DNA from: a virus
Strand: one strand, 5' to 3'
IMG/VR virus record: IMGVR_UViG_3300035698_015393
Coordinates: 1 to 36,993 of that record
Length of the DNA: 36,993 nucleotides
Shown here: positions 1-7,196 of the stretch, one piece after another
How positions within the stretch are numbered: position 1 is the stretch's first letter
How the letters are laid out: each line of letters opens with the position of its first letter
Position numbers and translations under genes: made by a program
The notes under the pieces: generated by a model
What the model was told of the DNA's origin: nothing
What the model saw: the letters and a program-made list of their open reading frames with translations, nothing else
Database searches by the model: none

Positions 1-29
1 ATCTTTCATTACTTCTTTCCCTTAAAAAT

Positions 30-746
30 CTACGATTTTACTTTAAATAAACTATCTACTTCTTCTGTCGTTATTGGTGGTATGATCCAATCAGGTATCT
101 TACCTTCTGACACATCCTTAATATAAGTATGTATCGGTGCCCATTGATCTTTATTTTGACCTGGAAAGGAGCACATTAATTGCATATGCCCTATCTTAAC
201 ATTCTGAGCCACTCCCAACTTGCAACCAGATTCTTTAAAATTCTTCCAGAAAGCGATGTCTGGGTCAGTCCTGTTTGGTCCCCATTCACCGAACTCATCC
301 GGCTTGGCTTCCATCCATGGCTTAGGAAGCTTTTTGAAGCAATCAGCCCTAAAGAGAGTTAGGCCAAGATGGCCTGACCCTACTGGGATTACCTCATCTT
401 CGTAGTAACCGGGCTCAACGTCTCCATACAACGCACGTTCATCATCCCGTTTTGCTTGAACTGGCATGATAGCGTCGTATTCTGGATGACTTTCCATCAG
501 GCTATGTAGTTTAATTACGTGGTTAATAGTAAACCAGCTATCGTAATCTATCGTAAGCAAATACTTAAACTCACCCTCTACAGCTCTCTTTTGAAGCAGT
601 CTTGTAATGCCCTGCTCCCAAAATACACCGTAGCTTCGGTCTACTGGGATGCCATTTGCCTTAAGGGCGTCCATTACGCAGAACATATTGTCTGTGAATG
701 CTAATCTTGGTAAGGTCATCATTGCTGCTATGTTGGTTTTTTGCAC
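30..746 (-). CDS. Glycosyltransferase-like (GT-A type) phage protein
   Basis: This 238-residue protein resembles the nucleotide-sugar-binding GT-A domain found in many phage genomes. The segment LLTIDYDSWFTINHVIKL places a D-x-D-like acidic pair after a hydrophobic strand, as in family 2 glycosyltransferases, and a later acidic stretch (RTDPDIAFW) could be the catalytic region. The start is a GTG at 746 behind AGGAAGG; no nearby ATG has a better site. A 6-bp hairpin with a 3-nt loop (775-789) lies in its leader. The stop is TAG. A ribosome site and an ATG at positions 9-7 begin another gene that leaves the left edge after three codons. It may modify phage DNA, virion or host glycans; the substrate is unknown and the family call is from motif and length only. 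Confidence 0.55.
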   Translation of the reverse strand: MQKTNIAAMMTLPRLAFTDNMFCVMDALKANGIPVDRSYGVFWEQGITRLLQKRAVEGEFKYLLTIDYDSWFTINHVIKLHSLMESHPEYDAIMPVQAKRDDERALYGDVEPGYYEDEVIPVGSGHLGLTLFRADCFKKLPKPWMEAKPDEFGEWGPNRTDPDIAFWKNFKESGCKLGVAQNVKIGHMQLMCSFPGQNKDQWAPIHTYIKDVSEGKIPDWIIPPITTEEVDSLFKVKS

Positions 747-774
747 TTTGCCTTCCTTTCAAAGAAGATGGGAA

Positions 775-789
775 GGCGGTAAAACCGCC
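775..789 (-). promoter_or_regulatory. Small leader hairpin upstream of the glycosyltransferase-like gene
   Basis: GGCGGT and ACCGCC pair around a 3-nt loop between two genes. It is followed by the ribosome site of the next gene, so it is more likely an mRNA 5' or processing element than a strong terminator, since no long T run follows. Confidence 0.4.
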
Positions 790-803
790 CCCCCATTTGA
801 TTA

Positions 804-1412
804 CTAAGACTGGTCTGCCCATGTAACAGAAGTTGCTGTTCCAGAAACTACTGTCCCATTAAGCACCCAATTCGTGCCATCACAGTATAGTTTAACAGAT
901 GTTCCGTTATCAGGAGTGATGATATTCACCTTAGAATTGCTATTGCCATCAGGAGAGAAAACTACAGCACCGCCACCGTCGTCGTCAAAGGTTACAAATC
1001 CACCTATATAGAAATTGGTGTCTGAGCCGGTATCAAACTGCCAGTCATGAGCATCAGCAGCTACACCGCTGTAAATAAACTCATACTCCAAACCCGTAGC
1101 AGGAGTAGGCAAGGTAAAGACGCAATCTGCTGTCAAGTCCTCTACAATATGCACTCTCCCTGAATTTGCAGCTAAAAGGGTAAGTGCTGTGGTACCAGCT
1201 GGCACATCAACCTGGAGTGTTAAAGCAGTACTTGCTCCAACCCAGGCTGAGCCATTGTATATTTTCAGTACGTTATTGCTGGTGTCATACCAGAGATCGC
1301 CTTCTGCTAAAATCCACCTTGCTCCGGGAACAGCAGCTAATTGGGTAGATGTGCCCTTGAAAACCATTCCGAAGGTGCCGTTTAGTTTGTATAAATTGTT
1401 GGGGGTAATCAT
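804..1412 (-). CDS. Virion fibre/appendage-like protein
   Basis: The product is about 202 residues, rich in Thr, Gly, Asn and Asp. The N-terminal part (GDLWYDTSNNVLKIYNGSAW) is the repeat seen in many phage tail fibres and head-decoration proteins, and the rest looks like a beta-sandwich. It lies downstream of the capsid genes, in keeping with a structural role. I chose the internal ATG at 1412 because AAGGA sits 7 nt before it, whereas the ATG at 1427 has no ribosome site. The gene ends TAG directly followed by TAA, a tandem stop. The exact position in the virion is not known. Confidence 0.6.
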   Translation of the reverse strand: MITPNNLYKLNGTFGMVFKGTSTQLAAVPGARWILAEGDLWYDTSNNVLKIYNGSAWVGASTALTLQVDVPAGTTALTLLAANSGRVHIVEDLTADCVFTLPTPATGLEYEFIYSGVAADAHDWQFDTGSDTNFYIGGFVTFDDDGGGAVVFSPDGNSNSKVNIITPDNGTSVKLYCDGTNWVLNGTVVSGTATSVTWADQS

Positions 1413-1433
1413 AATTTTGTCCTTCAATAGGTT

Positions 1434-1448
1434 GGCATCATAGATGCC
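1434..1448 (-). repeat. ATC-NNN-GAT mini-hairpin
   Basis: GGCATC and GATGCC pair around a 3-nt loop, about 20 nt upstream of the start at 1412. It is one member of a family of similar hairpins at 7903, 23647, 27567, 31990, 35145, 35192 and 35922. Confidence 0.55.
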
Positions 1449-1546
1449 TAAAGTTAATCAGCTGTTTAGGGTACACTGAAGATAAACCCTAAGATAGGAA
1501 GGGTGGCCGAAACCACCCCGCCTAACTCGAAAGGAGGGAAAGAAGT

Positions 1547-2020
1547 TTAATATCTTTCCAGATATGCTATTGCTTTTCTCAATAGGGGAATAGAATCTTC
1601 AAAGCAACCAAGTCCTGTGTTGCAAGGCTTACAGAGCAATTGTCTCGCTTCGCCAGTTTGGTGATCGTGATCTATAGCGAGGCGGGAGGGCTTGCCCTTG
1701 TATATCCTGGTCTCAGGTTTGCCACATAAGGCACAGAGGCCGCCCTGGTCTTTTAACATTGTTTCGTACTGGGCCAGGGTGATGCCGTACTTGCGTTGGT
1801 AAGCTGCATTACGAGCTGTGTCTTTGTGCTTGTGATAGTTTAGCCGGTTGCGTTCTCGCTCCCTATCGAGTTGTTCTTCAGTACGGTTCGCGTTCTTCCG
1901 CTTCCGGCATACTTTACATTGCGATACATGTCCATTCTTTGGTGCTTTTCCACCTTTATGGAACTCAGTAATCGGCTTAACAGTTTGACACTTACTACAT
2001 TTCTTGGTTACGTTATTCAA
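1547..2020 (-). CDS. Endonuclease VII-type HNH nuclease
   Basis: This is a 157-residue member of the recombination endonuclease VII (His-Me finger) family. It opens with a zinc-ribbon motif (KKCSKCQTVKPITEFHKGG, then CKVC) and contains the nuclease core, with CALCG, the catalytic-type LAIDHDHQTG and the second zinc half LLCKPCNTGLG. I chose the TTG at 2020 because AGGAG lies 7 nt upstream; the longer frame from 2038 lacks a site. It sits alone between the capsid and fibre genes. Such proteins either resolve branched DNA before packaging or act as free-standing homing nucleases; the position between structural genes suits the latter. The fold call is strong, the role is inference. Confidence 0.85.
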   Translation of the reverse strand: MNNVTKKCSKCQTVKPITEFHKGGKAPKNGHVSQCKVCRKRKNANRTEEQLDRERERNRLNYHKHKDTARNAAYQRKYGITLAQYETMLKDQGGLCALCGKPETRIYKGKPSRLAIDHDHQTGEARQLLCKPCNTGLGCFEDSIPLLRKAIAYLERY

Positions 2021-2121
2021 TTTTATTCTCCTACACAAGATAAAGAGCGGGGCTAGCTAAGGTGTAGCTTAGCAAGGATGCGATCCGATTCGCCCCATTA
2101 GCTATTATGGATAAACAAGAG

Positions 2122-3510
2122 CTATTCGGTAATCCCGTATAACTTTATTTGTTTACCCGGATCTAAGCACACGAAATTCCAGTAGTCGACCGCGGTCGCA
2201 AACTGGCTGTCAGTGCCTTGCTTCTGGGTCAGGATATTCCCTGAATCCCCAGTGAGCCAACGATAGCCATCCCAGCCCGGAGGCCTCATAAAGGCAAAGT
2301 CGCTGGTATTGATCAAGAAGCCCACACCACTAGGTACGCTTGCCAGGGTCGTAAGCATAAGCTTAAGATCACCCAACTGGATACCCAGCCCAGTGTAACC
2401 ACCTGTCCAATCCATGGCATCCATGGTATTAAACCGCCTGTCTTCCTTAGAGTTCAGGAAGTATTTCAGCAACGCACGAGGCGTCACGATCAGGAGATTA
2501 GGGTCGGCCTGAGTCTGGTACCTGGACTCGATGATGACATTCAGAAGATTCTCTTCGTCCAGTGCATCAGCGATGTTATTGACCTGGCTCTTCAGGTATT
2601 CATTACCCGCAGTAGTTCGGTCAATATTCCAGGCCTTCTTGAAGTTATCAGTTGATTCAGCGCCAAAGAAGGAGCTACAGGTTGACGAGCCATCAGAAAC
2701 GAGGTTCATTAGCCCATTACCCTCAAGGCACAAAGCTGCTGTGCCGTTGATAGTGCCATATGCGTCTTCACGTGTAAGCCAATCACCAGTAACGATGGTT
2801 GAGGTGGCGTCCATTGTCTGATCTATAACAACAGTACCCTGCGTGCTCGTAGCCTTGTTACCCTTAGTGATACCAGAAACTGTAAGGTCTGAGGTATCGG
2901 TGGCATAAATACGCAATGTAGCCGTAGCATAAGCACTAGCTCTAGCCTCAAAACGCATTCCAGGTTCGAAATACATCGTATCGAAGAAGCCTGGGCCATC
3001 TACGGTAAGCGTAGAAGCCGCGGTTACTTCAGAAGTCGAGTCAACCATACCAATACGGCCGTCAGCTGCACCCATAAGAACACGCTCAACATCCATTTTA
3101 GCGGACTTGATCATGGTCTTCATGTGCTTGCCTACGATATCAACGTAGGAGCCTGAGCCTTGTTTAACGGTTGCGATTGCAGGTCCAGTGAGTTCGAAGT
3201 ACATATTGCTGTACTTAATCCACTCAAAGCCCTGATCAGCGTCGATAGGTACGGATGTTCTGAATGCAGCACCTTCAGCAATGGGGCCAACTCCGCCACT
3301 TCGCTGAGTATCAAACGCATGAATAATTCTTCGGCCAGAAGCATCGAGCTTAGCCGCCTTAGTCTGAATGAGACGCGTAAAGCTGTCGTCAAAAAAGACT
3401 GTGTCTGTCATGCCCTCAAGGTAAACATCCTTAAGTACGCCATTGAGAGTATCAAGGGCACCCGAGGTTGCTGAGCTTGAGTTCATGAGTAATCGTGAAC
3501 TAGCTGCCAT
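2122..3510 (-). CDS. Major capsid protein
   Basis: The 462-residue protein follows the scaffold and portal genes in canonical head-gene order and has the composition of an HK97-fold major capsid protein. An N-terminal arm is followed by VFFDDSFTRLIQTKAAK and a segment on receptor-free assembly surfaces (GGVGPIAEGAAFRTS), then a central insertion of beta-rich sequence (about residues 150-270) and a C-terminal P-domain-like part ending in KLYGITE. The start ATG has AAAGGAATTT upstream. The 54-nt gap before it holds two near-identical copies of a TTAGTAGCTT-type repeat. The stop is TAG; reading on would add only eight residues before TAA. No protease gene is visible beside it. Confidence 0.8.
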   Translation of the reverse strand: MAASSRLLMNSSSATSGALDTLNGVLKDVYLEGMTDTVFFDDSFTRLIQTKAAKLDASGRRIIHAFDTQRSGGVGPIAEGAAFRTSVPIDADQGFEWIKYSNMYFELTGPAIATVKQGSGSYVDIVGKHMKTMIKSAKMDVERVLMGAADGRIGMVDSTSEVTAASTLTVDGPGFFDTMYFEPGMRFEARASAYATATLRIYATDTSDLTVSGITKGNKATSTQGTVVIDQTMDATSTIVTGDWLTREDAYGTINGTAALCLEGNGLMNLVSDGSSTCSSFFGAESTDNFKKAWNIDRTTAGNEYLKSQVNNIADALDEENLLNVIIESRYQTQADPNLLIVTPRALLKYFLNSKEDRRFNTMDAMDWTGGYTGLGIQLGDLKLMLTTLASVPSGVGFLINTSDFAFMRPPGWDGYRWLTGDSGNILTQKQGTDSQFATAVDYWNFVCLDPGKQIKLYGITE

Positions 3511-3564
3511 AAGTTAAATTCCTTTAGTAGCTTCCGTAAAAGCCTTAGTAGCTTTCAGGAAAGC

Positions 3565-4437
3565 CTATGCTTGTCTCGCGCTGTCGATGTATTCCTGGGC
3601 TAACCTGTCCATATTCTTGAGCGTTACTCGCTCTCTGGGCTGATTAACCGGAGGTCCACCGGAGTTCGGAGAGATTGGGTTAATGGCCGGAGTGTTCGGC
3701 TGGTCGGCGGGTTGTCCCGCTGTCTGTCTGCCTTGCTCCGTCCAATAGTCTCGCAATTTTGCCATATTCGCTTGGTTCTGCTGGGCATAGAAGCGATAAG
3801 CGTCCGGCGTTATAAAGTTTTCCGGGTTTTTCGTTTTCTGTGCCTGCTGTGCCAACATGTGATCTGTCGAAGCGACAAACATTTGCGATTCTATCTGTTT
3901 GATTTCATCAGGTAACTTAGCGAAGTTTTCATCGTTAGCCAGTACGCCCTGAGTAGCACTCACGCAGTCATTAAACAATTTCTGCTGGCTATTAGCCTGC
4001 TCATTGCCTTTAACTTCGTTCATGTAGCCTTGCATTAACTTCAGCGATTCGCCGAAATCCTCTGCTGTGGCTCCATCCGTATTGACCTTAGAGATCAAGT
4101 CGGTGAACTGCTCTTCGTAGCTCTTGTTGGCTTCTGGGGCGGGTCGGTAGTCAGGGGTCGGTGCAATGCCCATTTGGCGTGCCACGTCCTGCTTATCTAC
4201 TAAGCCAGCATTGAATCGGTCAGCGAAGTCGCTGGCGGGGTCAATGCCCAGCCCATTAAGAACTTTTCCGTACTTGGCTAATTCCTGCTCTAGCCTTGTT
4301 ACCTTACCATTTTCCACAATTTGGTCCGGTGTGGTTTCCAGTGTCTCTTCGGTCGGTTCCCCGCCATCGGTCGCTTGACCACCGTCATTTACATCGGAAA
4401 TTATAGGTTCCTCGACGTTGACAATTGGTTCGTCCAT
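3565..4437 (-). CDS. Head scaffolding protein
   Basis: This 290-residue protein has a very acidic N-terminus (MDEPIVNVEEPIISD), long helix-forming central segments rich in Gln, Glu and Lys, a Pro-rich linker near residue 245 and a basic C-terminal helix (RVTLKNMDRLAQEYIDSARQ). That charge layout, an acidic coiled body with a basic helical capsid-binding end, and a position between portal and capsid genes are typical of scaffolding proteins. The ATG has AAGGACAGG upstream, overlapping the portal stop region. The gene ends in TAG; the 17 codons that follow (AFLKATKAFTEATKGI) also read as a plausible helix before TAA, so a suppressed longer form cannot be excluded. Confidence 0.7.
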   Translation of the reverse strand: MDEPIVNVEEPIISDVNDGGQATDGGEPTEETLETTPDQIVENGKVTRLEQELAKYGKVLNGLGIDPASDFADRFNAGLVDKQDVARQMGIAPTPDYRPAPEANKSYEEQFTDLISKVNTDGATAEDFGESLKLMQGYMNEVKGNEQANSQQKLFNDCVSATQGVLANDENFAKLPDEIKQIESQMFVASTDHMLAQQAQKTKNPENFITPDAYRFYAQQNQANMAKLRDYWTEQGRQTAGQPADQPNTPAINPISPNSGGPPVNQPRERVTLKNMDRLAQEYIDSARQA

Positions 4438-4448
4438 GTCCTGTCCTT

Positions 4449-6590
4449 CTATTTAGTTTTGCTGGCAGACGCGCTCTTAGGCTTGCTCTTGTCAGCGTTA
4501 TCCTCTTGGGGTTTTGCTTTCTTAACAATCAACTGCGGCAGAGTGTTACCCTTAGTGAAGGCTTCTCTCATCATATCGCCGTCAGCGTTAGCTGTAGCCA
4601 TCTGGGTCAGCATTTGCTTATGCATGTCCGTATGGTTTATTAAAGCCTGATCAAGCAGCATGAACTGCATTTTGCCACTCGCCTGGTATTTCCAGTGATT
4701 CTCAAGTATGTGATTCGTATGCTCTTGTATATGTACTTCATGGTTATCGAATGAGTTCGGGAGAGGGACAAATAACATTTCCTCCATAATTGCCATCATA
4801 GCTGCCTGGTCGCCTTCTATCTCAGATGGGAACGGCGGAACCTCATTAGCCATCTTGTCTGCCTTAATAAACTCTTTCTGGGCAAAGGAGACGTGCTTAT
4901 TGTTCTGAGCCAGTATAGCTTCAATATTGCCAAGGTCCATGTTCTTCATGGCGTAGTGGCGAGCCTGTGCCCCTTGAGGGTCACCCAATAAGCCTGAGTT
5001 CCAAGCCTGGAATGTCTTATCTGCCTCCAACGCTTTATTGAGAGGCAAAGAAGACCCCGTCCTGACTATGACATTAATCTTCCCATTTAGCTCTTGGGGA
5101 TTCATTCGCTGGATCGCCCAGTTATTATCCTCACCTACAATGGACATCAATTTGTCACCATAATTGGCAAGTGAGACGGTAAGCATTTGCCATACCACCT
5201 TCTCATCAGCTTCGTCCAAAGCGTTAATAACTGGCCCAAACTGGGTATGGGCGGCATCCTGAAGCAACTGTAGTCCCTTACCTGAGTCTGGTCCACCTGG
5301 GGTCACCGTTCCCCGCGATGGAGCGTGAAAGGTGAATATTTCATCAATGCTCTTGGCTATCTCTTGGACATAGACAAATGCCGCGCCTGGGATAGGTACA
5401 CCGGACTCTCTAATGGGCTTTCCTGGCCCACTATACTAGATATAGTTCCCTGCGCCATTACTGAGTTTCTTGTATTCAACATTAGAGCCTTCCTGGACCA
5501 TCATAACCGAGTTGCCCATGGCATCTAAATTGTCGCTGATCAGGCTTCGGAATCTATTGTATTCCCTCTGGAGGGGCCTAGCTTGGGAAATCCGACTTAT
5601 GCCGCTGATCATAATGCCATCCAAGGATACCGGGGCTGCTGGCACGAAAGGAATCTCTCCGTGTGGGTACTGCTCGGTCGGGTATGGGGCGTTTATAGCC
5701 ATCCGGTCACCGATCTTGACAGCAAAGGCTCCAGTCGGGAAGCTATCATCCCGGATGTGCCAGAATTCATCGTAAGATACCAATTTGTCGGCATCAACCA
5801 TATTATCGTTGTCTTTTTGGCCAGTATAGGCCATATTGCCAGCTATGTTACTGAAATCCCCCATAACCTGGATTTCAAAGCTCTCTTCGCTGACCTTGGG
5901 CTCTGTGGGGCTAATGGTTAATACAAACTCTCTACCGTAACGGGCTTCAACTTCGCCCATTGTCATAGTCTTTGAATGGATCATCCACTTATGACCACGT
6001 GTGGTGCGCCTACGCCAATCATAAACAAGCTCATTGTTGGGCACATGTTCTACGACTGTTTCGCCATCGAACTGTAGTGTGCCGTCCGGATTCTCTCCAG
6101 AGGCCTTATATTTAGGGTCCCAATAGATTTTGCGCCAACCGATACCATCTAAGTCATACCACAGGACTACCGCTTTCCTGCCCAAATCTCTGCCATTTAT
6201 CTTTTGGAGATAGGGCATCATCTGGTCACTCACCTTAGCAGTGGCCTTATCGTCTTCATCTGTCCCTGCTGGGACAATGTCGAATATAGGGGAGGTTTTG
6301 GTGGCTACAGCAATATCATTAACCACGGCTGGGAGGATACGGTTAGCCTTTGCCGGCGTAACGTATTCCTGTGGAAGAGGCCTAATTGAACCGTCAACGA
6401 TCATAATGTTCTGGTGGCCACACAGATAGGCGATGTTGCACTTAACTTCGAGCAACCTAGCCTTTCTCTCCTGCTGGAAAGCTTTCTTGCGGCTGTCAAT
6501 GAGTTCGACCATCTTATTGTCGACTTCACTCATTGGGCCTATGCCGTGTGCGCTTTCTAAGGGACCACTTTTAATTCCGGTTGATGCCAT
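4449..6590 (-). CDS. Portal protein, interrupted by an in-frame TAG
   Basis: One reading frame of about 714 codons encodes a portal protein, the dodecameric ring through which DNA enters the capsid. The first part (residues 1-384) carries the basic N-terminus and the central DIVPAGTDEDDKATAKVSD region. A TAG at 5438-5436 then falls between GNYI and YSGPGKPI. The frame continues without shift through VYVQEIAKSIDEIFTFHAP and PGGPDSGKGLQLLQDA, a recognisable portal-type helix and wing segment, to a Lys/Ser-rich tail. A GTG at 5306 could restart translation but has no clear ribosome site and would skip conserved sequence. Neighbours are the terminase (upstream) and scaffold (downstream). Suppression, a sequencing error or a nonsense mutation are all possible. 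Confidence 0.8.
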
Positions 6591-6837
6591 CTTCTATGCC
6601 TTGTTCTGTCTTATGGGAGCCAATTATGCCTTCTTGGCCGTTAACCCTGGTAGTTGAGTGGCATGCCGGGCAGACGAGGGTAACGTCGTATGCCCAGATT
6701 TCCATGCCTTTATGTTTTATATGCACTATGAAAGCCTCATCCTTATCCATATGGACAGGAATCCGCATACATAGCAACCTGAAGCATTTTGGGCACCTTA
6801 CTTTTAGGCTCCCCTTGATACTGCTAGGCGATTTCAA
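6571..6837 (-). CDS. Small zinc-ribbon protein
   Basis: An 88-residue protein has two cysteine pairs, CPKC near residue 15 and CPAC near residue 57, spaced as in a zinc ribbon or rubredoxin-like knuckle. The likely start is TTG at 6837, with AGGAG 8 nt upstream. It overlaps the portal start by 20 nt and lies in the terminase-portal interval. No function can be assigned; zinc-ribbon proteins at this place in phage genomes are often DNA-binding or assembly accessories. Confidence 0.5.
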   Translation of the reverse strand: MKSPSSIKGSLKVRCPKCFRLLCMRIPVHMDKDEAFIVHIKHKGMEIWAYDVTLVCPACHSTTRVNGQEGIIGSHKTEQGIEDGINRN

Positions 6838-6890
6838 TTTGATCTTCTCCTGGCTTACCTACTATCTGTGACCCCTCTATCGTGGGAGCC

Positions 6891-7196
6891 TTATTTTCCT
6901 TGGGCTTTGGCTTTTGTTTTTCTATTCCCGCCAACTCCAGTTCCAGTTCTAGGCACTGCTTTCTTAGCTTTGGCCTTCTCGCCTGTAGTGTCAGCCAACA
7001 ATGTTGGAAGTAATTGTCTCTCATCTCTTTCACTTTCTATCTGATCCATTCGCTTAACTATACACTTAATGCAAAGGTATCTTCTCTTCTTGGGCCTTTC
7101 CTCGTACTGCTCAATATACAAGCATTTGCCCTTTATGCCGCATTCTAAGCATTCTCGGTGCACTACAATTGCTGTCCTGCATCTATCTATTCTCAT
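6891..7196 (-). CDS. Small basic zinc-binding protein
   Basis: The 101-residue product begins at an ATG that overlaps the terminase stop (TAATG). Cysteines at CLECG and CIKC, flanking a Lys/Arg-rich stretch, suggest a zinc finger; the C-terminal third is low-complexity Lys/Ala/Gly. In another frame, 7033-6824 reads as ...PTIEGSQIVGKPGEDQIEIA, which also looks protein-like and fills the gap to the next gene. A frameshifted extension or a second overlapping small gene is therefore possible. No function is recognised. Confidence 0.5.
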   Translation of the reverse strand: MRIDRCRTAIVVHRECLECGIKGKCLYIEQYEERPKKRRYLCIKCIVKRMDQIESERDERQLLPTLLADTTGEKAKAKKAVPRTGTGVGGNRKTKAKAQGK

